A stretch of DNA of 53,169 bases from Clostridium sp. 27_14. Lineage in GTDB: Bacteria; Bacillota; Clostridia; TANB77; CAG-508. Made by a program: the position numbers and the translations under genes. The notes below the pieces were generated by a model. It saw nothing but the letters and a program-made list of their open reading frames with translations. It did not search any database and was not told where the DNA came from. The stretch covers positions 3,086-56,254 of the forward strand of contig MNRQ01000019.1 of assembly GCA_001916035.1 (NCBI GenBank), written 5' to 3'. This document shows, piece by piece, positions 1 to 8,781 of the stretch. Every line of letters begins with the position of its first letter. The first letter of the stretch is position 1.

Positions 1-1
1 T

Positions 2-556
2 AACATATTAATAGCGATTAATTTGTTAGTATTTTTAATATCTGCCTGGATTTCAAAAAATATATTTAATATAGATATAGATACTTTAATAATCATGGGA
101 GCAAAAGTAAATTCACTTATTGATAAAGGGCAGGTTTGGAGATTAATAACTTGTGCATTTCTTCATGGAGGATTAGTTCATATATTTTTTAATATGTATG
201 CTTTAAAAATATTAGGACCAGAAATTCAGTATGTTTATGGAAAAATAAAGTATTTAACAATATATTTATTATCAGCTATTGCAGCAAGTATATTTAGTTA
301 TATTTTTGGACCACAATCAGTTTCAGTAGGAGCTTCAGGAGCTATATTTGGATTGCTTGGTGCAATACTTATATTTGGTATAAAGCATAGAAAACAAATA
401 GGAAAAGCATATATGATGAATATTTTACAAGTTATATTTGTAAATGTAGTAATAGGTATAAGTACTAGCAACATTGATAATGCAGCTCACTTTGGTGGGC
501 TTATTATTGGAGCATTAATAGCATTATTATTAGGTGAAGGAGAGAATTTAAAATGA
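2..556 (+). CDS. Rhomboid-family intramembrane serine protease, 5' end cut off by the window
   Basis: This is a membrane-embedded serine protease that would cleave transmembrane substrates within the bilayer. The reading frame is open from base 2, so the true start lies outside the window; the first in-window start-like codon (TTG at 23) falls inside a hydrophobic helix and is not a convincing start. The family hallmarks are visible in order: the L1-loop region WRLITCAFLHGGLVHIFFNM, the catalytic serine motif GASG (VGASGAIFG) and the catalytic histidine in NAAHFGGLIIG. Several hydrophobic helices lie between them. The stop codon overlaps the start of the next gene (ATGA), so the two are probably co-transcribed. 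The substrate cannot be told from the sequence. Confidence 0.9.
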   Translation, partial: NILIAINLLVFLISAWISKNIFNIDIDTLIIMGAKVNSLIDKGQVWRLITCAFLHGGLVHIFFNMYALKILGPEIQYVYGKIKYLTIYLLSAIAASIFSYIFGPQSVSVGASGAIFGLLGAILIFGIKHRKQIGKAYMMNILQVIFVNVVIGISTSNIDNAAHFGGLIIGALIALLLGEGENLK

Positions 557-1167
557 CCATTAAAAAAAATAAACCATTTTTAGTTAATCTTATTTATATG
601 GTGGTATTAATTATAACATTTGTATATAAGTATGCGATTAAAGATTATGATGAGTTGTTTAGAATAGGTTTATCTGCAGTTACAGCATGGATGGTTTATT
701 TTGTATGTAAAATAACATTTTTAAAGAAATCTGAAATAAGTTTTTATGTAATACTATTATTTACTATTTGTGCCATATATCTAGGTAATGTATGGGATTT
801 ATATAGAATAGTGCCTATTTATGATAAATTATTACACTTATTATCAGGTATAATAATTGCTATCATAGGGTTTATATTATTCTTACATTTAAATAATGGA
901 AAAATTAAAGGTGATTTTAATACTTATTTTGCAGTTATATTTTCAATTTTATTTTCAATTGCAGCTGCAGGAGTATGGGAGATATGGGAATTTTCCACTG
1001 ATATGCTTTTTGGATTTCATTCACAAAATAATAGCCTTATAGATACAATGATGGATATTATATGTGGAAGCATTATGGGCATAATAACTAATATACCTAT
1101 ATATCTATACATCAAAGGAAAAAATATATCTTTTATAGAAAATATTATTAAGGAAATGAATAGATAG
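553..1167 (+). CDS. DUF2238/YjdF-like integral membrane protein
   Basis: This is a 204-residue protein made largely of hydrophobic helices (about five or six), so it is an integral membrane protein. The conserved polar pattern DKLLHLLSG, then GVWEIWEF, then a D..MD.I.G stretch is what I associate with the DUF2238/YjdF-like family, whose function is not established. The start ATG overlaps the rhomboid stop codon by four bases, which suggests translational coupling. There are no recognisable catalytic motifs beyond the charged residues in membrane-adjacent positions. The family call rests on remembered motifs and no search was run. Confidence 0.75.
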   Translation: MTIKKNKPFLVNLIYMVVLIITFVYKYAIKDYDELFRIGLSAVTAWMVYFVCKITFLKKSEISFYVILLFTICAIYLGNVWDLYRIVPIYDKLLHLLSGIIIAIIGFILFLHLNNGKIKGDFNTYFAVIFSILFSIAAAGVWEIWEFSTDMLFGFHSQNNSLIDTMMDIICGSIMGIITNIPIYLYIKGKNISFIENIIKEMNR

Positions 1168-1203
1168 AGTAAGAAACTATAGAAATAGTTATGGAGGAAT
1201 AAA

Positions 1204-2316
1204 ATGAATGTGCTCATACTGACTGCATCTACCGGTGGTGGCCACATAAGGGCTTCAAATGCTTTGAAAAGTTATTTTAAGGAAAAAGATAATGCCATCA
1301 ACGTAAATGTAGTGGATACTTTTAAGTATATTAATCCGTTACTTGATAAGACGGTAACAAATGGATATTTATATCTAGCAAAGAAAACTCCTAAATTATA
1401 TGGAAAGCTATATAAATTAAGCAATGATAAACCTATGATGAATAATTATGTTAATAGGATGAATAGTATATTTGCCAAAAAGTTAATTCCTCTTATTGAG
1501 GAATTTAAACCACAAATAATACTTACGACTCATCCTTTTTCTACGGAAATGATTGCATATTTAAAAGATAAAAAAAAGATAAATGTACCTTTGATATGTA
1601 TTATGACAGATTATGGTCCACATAATGCTTGGATAAGAGATAATGTAAATGAATATATAGTATCTAATGATGATATGATGAAGGAAATGATAAAATCCGG
1701 TGTAGGTAAAGATAAGATACATTCTTTTGGTATCCCTATAGAAAATGATTTCTATGATGATAAAAAGAATAGCATTTATATGAATGATGTAAATTTAAAT
1801 CATCATAAGAAAGTTGTTCTTATGATGGCAGGAAGTTTTGGTGTAAAAAATATACTTGGAATTTATGAAGATATTATAGATATTGACTATGATTTTGAAT
1901 TAATTATAGTTACAGGTAGAAATAAAAAGCTTTATGAAAAGTTTCAAGAAAAGGTTGCTTTAAGTGAAAGGGATGTAAAGCTTATATACTTTACAGAGGA
2001 AATTGTTAAGTATATGAAGTGTGCCGATATGATAATCACTAAACCTGGAGGTCTTACAGTAACTGAAGCATTAGCTTGTAATATACCTTTGGTAATCTTT
2101 GATGCAATACCAGGCCAAGAGGAAGAAAATGCAGATTTTCTTATTAAGAATAATATGGCTATAAGATTAAGCAGTGACGATAAAAGTATAAGAAACACCA
2201 TTGAAGTTTTATTAACTAATGATGAAAAATTAAAAACAATGAAAAAAGCATGTATTGCTTTTGATAAAAGTAAATCTTGCGAAAATATATTTAGTTTAAT
2301 AAAAGAAATAAAATAA
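1204..2316 (+). CDS. Glycolipid glycosyltransferase of the MGDG synthase/UgtP type (GT28)
   Basis: This protein probably transfers a sugar from a UDP-sugar to diacylglycerol at the inner face of the membrane, giving glycolipids that can anchor lipoteichoic-type polymers. The 370-residue chain starts with the MGDG-synthase N-terminal signature (LILTASTGGGHIRASNAL). It continues with a GT-B fold C-terminal half containing TKPGGLTVTEALACNIPLV, the nucleotide-sugar binding region, and then PGQEEENADFL. The length fits the UgtP family (about 380 residues). A good RBS (GGAGG) lies just upstream of the ATG. It could be a monoglucosyl, diglucosyl or galactosyl transferase; the sugar and number of transfers cannot be told. 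It follows the membrane gene by 36 bases. Confidence 0.85.
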   Translation: MNVLILTASTGGGHIRASNALKSYFKEKDNAINVNVVDTFKYINPLLDKTVTNGYLYLAKKTPKLYGKLYKLSNDKPMMNNYVNRMNSIFAKKLIPLIEEFKPQIILTTHPFSTEMIAYLKDKKKINVPLICIMTDYGPHNAWIRDNVNEYIVSNDDMMKEMIKSGVGKDKIHSFGIPIENDFYDDKKNSIYMNDVNLNHHKKVVLMMAGSFGVKNILGIYEDIIDIDYDFELIIVTGRNKKLYEKFQEKVALSERDVKLIYFTEEIVKYMKCADMIITKPGGLTVTEALACNIPLVIFDAIPGQEEENADFLIKNNMAIRLSSDDKSIRNTIEVLLTNDEKLKTMKKACIAFDKSKSCENIFSLIKEIK

Positions 2317-2365
2317 TAAAAAAGTAAAGAGAGATTTTATAAAATATTAAAAATTTTACAAAACA

Positions 2366-2395
2366 TTACTTTTTTGCTTTGAAAAGGGGTATAAT
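2366..2395 (+). promoter_or_regulatory. Candidate sigma-A promoter of gdhA
   Basis: TTACTT (2366-2371) and a perfect TATAAT (2390-2395) are separated by 18 bases and lie 35 bases ahead of the GTG start of the glutamate dehydrogenase gene. The -10 element is strong and the -35 element is weak. Confidence 0.5.
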
Positions 2396-2429
2396 ATAAA
2401 GTGAAAAAATTTTAAGGGGGCTTATAAAG

Positions 2430-3776
2430 GTGAGAGGAATTGAATATGTAAATGACGTACTTTTACAAGTAGAGAGAAGAAATAGCGGTGAAAAGGAATT
2501 TAATGATGCTGTTAAGGAAGTATTAACTTCCATTGCACCAGTATTAGATGCACATCCAGAATATATTGAAGCTGGTATTCTAGAAAGGGTAGTTGAACCA
2601 GAGAGACAAATATTTTTTAGAGTTCCATGGGTAGATGATCAAGGGAAAGTACAAGTAAATAGAGGATATAGAGTGCAATTTAATAGTGCTATTGGACCAT
2701 ATAAAGGTGGCTTAAGATTACATCCAACTGTTAATGCAAGTATTATTAAATTTTTAGGTTTTGAACAGATATTTAAAAACTCCTTAACAGGACTTCCAAT
2801 AGGTGGAGGAAAAGGTGGATCGGATTTTGATCCTAAAGGTAAATCAAATGGCGAAGTTATGAGATTTTGTCAAAGTTTTATGGCAGAGCTTTATAAACAT
2901 ATAGGACCTGATACTGACATTCCAGCTGGTGATATTGGAGTTGGTGGAAGAGAAATTGGTTATCTTTATGGATATTATAAAAAGCTAAGAAATGCAAGTC
3001 ATATGGGCGTTTTGACAGGTAAGGGCTTAAATTATGGTGGTAGCCTTACTAGAACAGAAGCTACAGGATATGGATTAGTGTATTTTACAGAAGAAATGAT
3101 GAATGCTAACAATATTTCTTTTTCAGGTAAGAAAGTTGTAATTTCTGGCTCAGGAAATGTAGCTATATATGCCACTGAAAAAGCTACAGAACTAGGAGCT
3201 AAAGTTGTTGCCATTAGTGATTCTAATGGATATATCTATGATGAAAATGGAATTAATTTAGATGCTGTAAAGGAAATAAAGGAAGTTAAGAGAGGAAGAA
3301 TAAAGGAATATTTAGATTATGTACCTACTGCTGAGTATCATGAAGGATGTAGAGGTATATGGCATATTAAATGTGATGTTGCTCTTCCATGTGCTACACA
3401 AGGTGAAATAGATTTAGAATCAGCTAAGGTATTAATTGCTAATGGGACAAAAGTTGTTTCAGAAGGTGCTAATATGCCTACAACATTAGATGCTATAGAG
3501 GAATTACAAAATGCAGGTGTACTGTTTGGACCAGCTAAGGCTGCTAATGCTGGTGGAGTTGCTTGTTCTGCTCTTGAAATGTCACAAAACAGCATGAGAT
3601 TATCATGGACATTTGAAGAAGTAGATGCAAAATTAAAAGATATAATGACCAATATTTATAAAAACTCCGCAGAAGCAGCTAAAGAATATGGCTGTGAAGG
3701 AAATATATTAGCTGGTGCCAATATAGCAGGTTTTATAAAGGTTGCAGATGCGATGATGGCACAAGGAATTGTTTAG
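2430..3776 (+). CDS. gdhA: Glutamate dehydrogenase
   Basis: It catalyses reversible oxidative deamination of glutamate to 2-oxoglutarate and ammonia in the cytoplasm. The 448-residue length matches the hexameric small GDH class (Clostridium symbiosum type, about 450 residues). Active-site landmarks are present: GPYKGGLR, the FKNSLTG lysine (about K116), GGGKGGSDFDPKGKS with K128, and the catalytic aspartate D168 in PAGDIGVGGREIG. A Rossmann motif (SGSGNVA) opens the cofactor domain. Cofactor preference (NAD or NADP) is not decided here. The start is a GTG with AAGGGGG nine bases upstream. It is monocistronic, with its own promoter and a strong terminator. In clostridia this enzyme is often abundant and used in amino-acid fermentation. 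Confidence 0.96.
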   Translation: MRGIEYVNDVLLQVERRNSGEKEFNDAVKEVLTSIAPVLDAHPEYIEAGILERVVEPERQIFFRVPWVDDQGKVQVNRGYRVQFNSAIGPYKGGLRLHPTVNASIIKFLGFEQIFKNSLTGLPIGGGKGGSDFDPKGKSNGEVMRFCQSFMAELYKHIGPDTDIPAGDIGVGGREIGYLYGYYKKLRNASHMGVLTGKGLNYGGSLTRTEATGYGLVYFTEEMMNANNISFSGKKVVISGSGNVAIYATEKATELGAKVVAISDSNGYIYDENGINLDAVKEIKEVKRGRIKEYLDYVPTAEYHEGCRGIWHIKCDVALPCATQGEIDLESAKVLIANGTKVVSEGANMPTTLDAIEELQNAGVLFGPAKAANAGGVACSALEMSQNSMRLSWTFEEVDAKLKDIMTNIYKNSAEAAKEYGCEGNILAGANIAGFIKVADAMMAQGIV

Positions 3777-3817
3777 AAGTTAATAAATTAAAAATTAATA
3801 AATACGAATTAAGAAGG

Positions 3818-3850
3818 AGTTCTCAAAGATTTTGGGAACTTTTTTCTTTT
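3818..3850 (+). terminator. Rho-independent terminator of gdhA
   Basis: A 10-bp stem, AGTTCTCAAA against TTTGGGAACT with one G-U pair and a three-base loop, is followed by a T-rich tract. It lies 41 bases after the gdhA stop. Confidence 0.85.
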
Positions 3851-3957
3851 TAGATAATATATAAAGAACAACTAAAATATTATAATTTAAAGTTTTTAAT
3901 GAAAGATATAATAAAATATGAAAGGAAAAAATAAATATATGTAATCGAAAGTATGTT

Positions 3958-3985
3958 TTGTTAAAATATAAAAATGTGATAGAAT
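3958..3985 (+). promoter_or_regulatory. Candidate promoter of the topoisomerase operon
   Basis: TTGTTA (3958-3963) and TAGAAT (3980-3985) are spaced by 16 bases, 46 bases ahead of the parE-like start codon. The 3851-3957 stretch before it is AT-rich and holds nothing else that I recognise. Confidence 0.4.
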
Positions 3986-4031
3986 ATTATAGTTAAAAAT
4001 TAAAGAATGGTTTTTGGAGGATTGAAGAGAC

Positions 4032-5595
4032 ATGGAAAATAGAGTTAAGTATGATGTAACTGACTTAACGTCACTTGAAAAACTTGAACCAGTAAGAGTT
4101 AGACCAGGGATGTATATTGGGTCTACTGGAACAAAGGGATTACATCACTGCATATGGGAAATACTGGATAACTCCATTGACGAAATTTCAAATGGTTATG
4201 GAAATAAGGCAAGTATTATCTTAAATAAAGATAAAAGTGTAACAATCATAGATAATGGTAGAGGAGTTCCTACGGGAGTACATCCAATTAAGAAAAAGAC
4301 AGGTGTGGAAATGGTTTATACTGAACTTCACACTGGTGGTAAGTTTGATAATAAGAATTATAAAACATCAGGTGGACTTCATGGTGTTGGTGCAGCTGTA
4401 GTAAATGCACTATCAGAATGGTTAGAGGTAGAAGTTCATCAAAATGGCAATATATATAGACAGAGATTTGAATATGCTTTTGATAAAGAATTAGGCAAAG
4501 ATATGCCAGGTACAGCAGTTACTCCTTTAGAAATAGTAGGAAAATCAAAGGATACTGGTACAAGAGTAACTTTTAAACCATCAAAGGAAGTATTTAGTAC
4601 CACAGATTTTAAATTCGATGTTATAGATGAGAGATTAAAAGAATTATCATTTCAAAATAAAGGAATATACTTAGAACTTATAGATAGAAGAAAAGATGAA
4701 GAAGTAAAAAAGGAATATTATTCAGAAAATGGTCTTTTAGACTTTATAAAATACTTAAATGAAAGTAAAACACCAATTCATCAAAATCCTATAATTTTTG
4801 AAGGTGAAAGAAATCTTGAAAACACTCAGATGTTTGGTGAAGTATGCATTCAATTTACAGATTCAACTACAGAGTATATAGCAAGTTATGTAAATAATAT
4901 TCCAACAACAGAAGCTGGAACTCATGAAAGTGGATTTAAAACAGGAATGACTAGAGCATTTAAAGAGTGGGCTAAGAAGTTAGGATTAGTTAAGGAAAAA
5001 GATAAAGAATTTGAGGGTGATGATTTAAGAGAAGGTATGACGGCCATCGTAAGAATCAAGATAACCAATCCTGTTTTTGAAGGACAGACTAAAACTAAGC
5101 TAGGAAGTTCAGAAGCTTATACAATGATGAATGATTTATCCTATACTAAGTTTTGTGAATGGATAGAAGATAATAAAGAAGTAGCTACAAGTCTTATAAA
5201 CAATGCTTTAGCAGCAGCACAAAGAAGAGAAAAGATAAAAAAAATCAATGAAGCAGAAAAGAAAAAGGTAGGAAAAGGAACAGCACCTCTTGCAGGAAAG
5301 ATAGCTGTATGTACTTTAAAAGATAAAAGTGTAAATGAATTTATCGTAGTGGAGGGAGATTCTGCCGGAGGTTCTGCAAAACAAGCTAGAGATAGAAGAT
5401 TCCAAAGCATAATGCCTTCAAAAGGTAAAATTATGAATACTGAAAAGCAAAAACTTGAAAATGTCTTAGCATCAGAGGAACTTAAGATATTTAATACTGC
5501 TATAGGTACAGGAACTTTAGATAATTATAGAGAAGAAGATTTAAAATATGACAAAATAATAATCATGAGTGATGCAGATGTTGATGGATATCATA
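4032..5595 (+). CDS. parE: Type IIA topoisomerase B subunit (ParE/GyrB-like), exon 1 of an intron-split gene
   Basis: This is the ATPase and first TOPRIM part of the B subunit, which with the downstream A subunit cleaves and passes duplex DNA. The GHKL ATPase motifs are present: LDNSIDEISNGYG (Mg/ATP), IDNGRGVPTG and GGLHGVGAAVVNAL. The TOPRIM glutamate is in VVEGDSAGG, and the metal-binding DxD is in MSDADVDG. Exon 1 supplies 521 residues plus the first base of an Ile codon. It stops at base 5595, where a group II intron begins; without splicing, translation would add five intron-encoded residues and stop at 5612. Start ATG has GGAGG eleven bases upstream. I call it parE rather than gyrB because it lacks the usual dnaA/recF setting and pairs with a ParC-like protein; this is an inference. 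Confidence 0.9.
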
Positions 5596-5833
5596 GTGCG
5601 ACACGTTGCTAATTGAAAAGATTAGCCACTAGCTGTTAGAAGCTAGGAGAACTAACAATTTGAAAGATGTAGAATGAGGGAGTAACGTCCTGAAATGCAC
5701 CCCTAATACTCCGACATGCAGAGATTTGAGTAGAAAATGAACTGTGTGAAGCTCGGTGAAGACGGCTGAGAGTACACCCTAACATGGTATATTAGATAGC
5801 ATAGAGGAAAGGCGAACCAGAGGTGGTCGAGTG

Positions 5834-5840
5834 TATGATA
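5834..5840 (+). other. Candidate EBS1 of the group II intron
   Basis: TATGATA is fully complementary to the seven exon bases directly before the intron (5589-5595). Base G5833 just before it could form a G-U wobble with the first base of the 3' exon (T8378), as a delta contact would. It sits in the domain I region, about 240 bases into the intron, where such a site is expected. Confidence 0.75.
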
Positions 5841-6379
5841 GGTCGGGGGTCCATAAAATGTCCATGGTGAGAATGTTACGATGTGTAAGCAAAGTGACTG
5901 ACGAACTTCCGAATGTACAGTCCTATAAGCCTGAAGTAATAGAAATGTTACTCACACCGAAGTTGTGTGGTCTTGTGAGGAAAAGTAAGATTTGTGGTCA
6001 TGAAATTCCTTATGTTGTTACAGGCAACATTACGCAAGATAGGATTAAAGGAAGCACCTAAAGACATATGTAAGGATATTAGTTGTTGGAACGTGGAAAG
6101 CCAAGAACATGGAGGAGCTACATCCTATGAAGTGTTGAGATAGAAAGGTAATACAGATTTAGGGAAACTTAAATTTGAACTATAATATTTCTTAATCTTG
6201 GTGAGAGTAGTGCCACAGTACCGTTGAAGCAGTGATAATAAGCTGTGGAGGGATAGGCACAAGTCAGATTATAACTTTAAACTTTACTACTAGAACAATC
6301 TAGTAAAACAATTTTTGAAAATTAGGTTCGAGTAAGACTAAGAGAAGCGAAAAACACCGTAAGGAGTAATAGCTAACTA

Positions 6380-8290
6380 ATGACACATTTTGACGGAGAG
6401 AAAATAGCGAAGAAAACTTCTCTTAGGAATAATGAGTACTACAGTACTCAAGAAATCTTTGATAAGCTTTATAAAGAAAGTAAGGCTAATAAAAAGTTTA
6501 AAAACTTAATGCCATTAATAGTAAGCGAAGAAAATATAAAATTAGCTTATAGAAACGTTAGAAAGAATAAGGGTAGTAAAACAAGTGGCACAAATCACAG
6601 AGATATCCGAGATATTTCTAAAATGAGCATTGAGGAAGTCATTGAATATGTTAGAAAAAGATTGGAAAATTACAATCCACAACCTGTAAGGAGAAAGGAG
6701 ATACCAAAAGAGAATGGTAAAACAAGACCTTTAGGTATACCTACAATAGAAGATAAACTTATACAACAGTGTATAAAACAAGTCCTTGAACCAATATGTG
6801 AGGCAAAATTTTATCACCATAGCTATGGTTTTAGACCTAATAGGTCAACTCACCATGCAGTATCAAGGGCAATGACACTAATGAATAAAACAAAACTACA
6901 CTATGTTGTAGATATAGACATCAAAGGATTCTTCGATAATGTAGACCACTCCAAACTAATAAAACAAATGTGGAGCTTAGGTATTCAAGACAAAAACTTG
7001 ATATGTGTTATAAATAAGATGTTAAAGGCAGAAATAAAAGGAGTTGGAGTTCTTAATAAAGGTATACCACAGGGTGGAATCCTATCGCCACTTTTAGCTA
7101 ATATAGTTCTTAATGAACTGGATTGGTGGGTTAGTAGCCAATGGGAAGCATTTCCGACTAGAAAAAATTATAGTAAAATAAGAATACTAAAGTCAGGAAA
7201 AGCATATCTAGACCACTCAAATAAATACAGGGCGATGAAAGAATCAACAAAACTAAAAAGAATGTTTATTGTCAGATACGCAGATGACTTTAAAATATTC
7301 TGTTCCAGTTATGAAGACGCTCAGAAAATATTTATAGCAACTAAGCAATGGTTGTCTGAAAGACTTCACTTAGAAGTAAATCCTAAAAAATCTAAGATTA
7401 CCAATTTAAGAAAAAATTACACAGACTTCCTAGGATTTAAACTAAAATTAAAGCCTAAGAGAAAACAATTTGTTTGTACATCACATATTGCTGATAAGCA
7501 AATGGAAAGAATACAGAGTAAGATTAAAGAAGAAATTAAAAAGTTAAAAGCTGAACCAAGTAGAAAAGGAGTTATGAGATATAACTCAGTTATACTAGGA
7601 CAGCACAATTATTATAAGATAGCCTCAGAGGTAAATACAGACTTCAAAATAATCGCTTATCGAGTCTTACGAAAACAATATAATCAGCTACGGCGAAAGT
7701 TTAAAACAACTAAATATGTGGGTGCGAAAGAAAAGCTAGAAAGGTACAATAGGTACAAAATAAAAACCTATGTCCACAAGGTGAAAAATAATAAAAAAGA
7801 AACCACATATTCAATACTTCCAATACAGGCAATAACGAATAAGCCACCTATGAACTTTAACAATGATATATGTAATTACACAGAAGCAGGAAGAAAGTTA
7901 ATTTACAAGGAGCTTGAAACGGTGAACTGGAAGACACTTAGGTATCTAAGAGACAATCCAGTTAAAAATCAAACAGCAGAATACAATGACAACAGAATTT
8001 CGTTATACTGTGGACAATTAGGCTTATGTGCAATCACTAAGCTACCTCTTGAAATAGAGGAAATGGAAGTACACCATAAAAAGCCCAAAAATAAAGGAGG
8101 AACAGATGAATATAAAAATCTAATATATGTTAACACGTATGTACATAGATTAATTCACTGTACATCTAAGAATACAGAAAAAAGGCTTATGGAAAAACTT
8201 AACCTTACAAGCGAGATGATTAAAAAAGTTAATTCACTACGTAAAATATGTGGTAGTAGAAAATTGGGGAAAGTTAAAGCTATAATTTGA
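6380..8290 (+). CDS. ltrA: Group II intron-encoded reverse transcriptase/maturase with HNH endonuclease domain
   Basis: This multifunctional protein helps its intron RNA fold and splice, and drives retrohoming by target-primed reverse transcription. In the 636-residue chain I see the RT fingers/palm blocks (RPLGIPTIEDKLIQQ, YGFRPNRSTHHAV, VVDIDIKGFFDNVDH, GIPQGGILSPLLANIVLNELD), then the catalytic YADD at residues 300-303. A maturase (X/thumb) region follows, and a C-terminal HNH nuclease spans about residues 544-600 (C544, C551, then EVHHKKPKNKGGTDEYKNLI and a late HRLIHC). All signature residues are present and there is no frameshift, so the protein looks functional. The start ATG has AAGGAG about 14 bases upstream, a long spacing. 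Confidence 0.96.
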   Translation: MTHFDGEKIAKKTSLRNNEYYSTQEIFDKLYKESKANKKFKNLMPLIVSEENIKLAYRNVRKNKGSKTSGTNHRDIRDISKMSIEEVIEYVRKRLENYNPQPVRRKEIPKENGKTRPLGIPTIEDKLIQQCIKQVLEPICEAKFYHHSYGFRPNRSTHHAVSRAMTLMNKTKLHYVVDIDIKGFFDNVDHSKLIKQMWSLGIQDKNLICVINKMLKAEIKGVGVLNKGIPQGGILSPLLANIVLNELDWWVSSQWEAFPTRKNYSKIRILKSGKAYLDHSNKYRAMKESTKLKRMFIVRYADDFKIFCSSYEDAQKIFIATKQWLSERLHLEVNPKKSKITNLRKNYTDFLGFKLKLKPKRKQFVCTSHIADKQMERIQSKIKEEIKKLKAEPSRKGVMRYNSVILGQHNYYKIASEVNTDFKIIAYRVLRKQYNQLRRKFKTTKYVGAKEKLERYNRYKIKTYVHKVKNNKKETTYSILPIQAITNKPPMNFNNDICNYTEAGRKLIYKELETVNWKTLRYLRDNPVKNQTAEYNDNRISLYCGQLGLCAITKLPLEIEEMEVHHKKPKNKGGTDEYKNLIYVNTYVHRLIHCTSKNTEKRLMEKLNLTSEMIKKVNSLRKICGSRKLGKVKAII

Positions 8291-8377
8291 GGGAACGCCG
8301 TGTGCGGTGAAAGTCGCACGCACGGTGTGGAGCGGGGGAAAATCTGGAGATAATACCAAAGGATTACCTATCGCTAT
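8291..8377 (+). ncRNA. Group II intron domains V and VI
   Basis: Directly after the maturase stop, a GC-rich hairpin is formed by CCGTGTGCG and CGCACGCACGG around a GTGAAAGT loop region. This is the typical short domain V hairpin. A second, AT-richer stem, expected to be domain VI with the branch-point adenosine, leads to the 3' splice site at 8377. The catalytic triad position reads CGC in my alignment (AACGCCGTG). I did not resolve the exact pairing of domain VI. Confidence 0.75.
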
Positions 8378-8757
8378 TCAGAACATTATGGATGACTTAC
8401 ATTTATAGATATATGAGACCATTAATAACTAATGGACACTTATATTTAGCACAGCCACCTTTATATAAAGTTTATAAAACTGTAAAAGGTAAAGAAGTGT
8501 TTAAATATGCTTTTAGTGATGATGAACTAGAAGAAGTTAAAAAAGAAATTGGAAAGGGCTTCTTAATACAGAGATATAAAGGACTTGGAGAAATGAATCC
8601 AGAGCAGCTTTGGGATACAACATTAAATCCAGAAACAAGAACCCTTTATAAAGTTACCATAGAAGATGCTGCCAAAGCAGAAAAAATGGTATCACTTCTT
8701 ATGGGTGATGTAGTAGAACCAAGAAAGAATTATATGTATAAATATGCAGAGTTTTAA
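8378..8757 (+). CDS. parE: Type IIA topoisomerase B subunit, exon 2
   Basis: This is the 3' exon of the split B-subunit gene. It begins with the last two bases of the Ile codon (A|TC) and reads RTLWMTYIYRYMRPLITNGHLYLAQPPLY, the usual continuation of the TOPRIM domain. It then runs to a C-terminus with the conserved QRYKGLGEMNPEQLWDTT motif. The spliced protein has 647 residues, normal for ParE/GyrB. An internal ATG at 8392 would give only a short, inactive peptide. The A subunit begins 24 bases downstream, so the two are one operon and the intron lies in the shared transcript. Confidence 0.92.
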
Positions 8758-8781
8758 AATAGAGAAGAGGTAGAATTAAAT

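Larger units (their letters stand above)
5596..8377 (+). mobile_element. Group II intron with reverse transcriptase/maturase inserted in the parE-like gene
   Basis: The element is a self-splicing retroelement of 2,782 bases in the sense orientation of its host gene. It begins with GTGCG at 5596, as group II introns do, and ends in ...CTAT at 8377. The exact boundaries are supported by the host protein: joining 5595 to 8378 gives HIRTLWMTYIYRYMRPLI across the junction, which is the conserved topoisomerase sequence. The total exon length is 1,944 bases, exactly 648 codons. A seven-base EBS1 candidate, TATGATA at 5834-5840, is a perfect complement of the last seven exon bases (TATCATA, 5589-5595). 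Domain IV carries the maturase gene, and a domain V-like hairpin follows at about 8300. EBS2 could not be assigned. Confidence 0.95.

Noticed and set aside
5851..5865. TCCATAAA and TCCATGG as EBS2 of the intron
   Set aside because: They partly complement exon bases upstream of IBS1 but lie 3' of EBS1, whereas EBS2 is normally 5' of it. Not assigned.
5831..6061. A 76-codon open frame inside the intron
   Set aside because: It lies in domain I of the group II intron RNA and overlaps EBS1; it has no RBS or family resemblance, so the open frame is chance.
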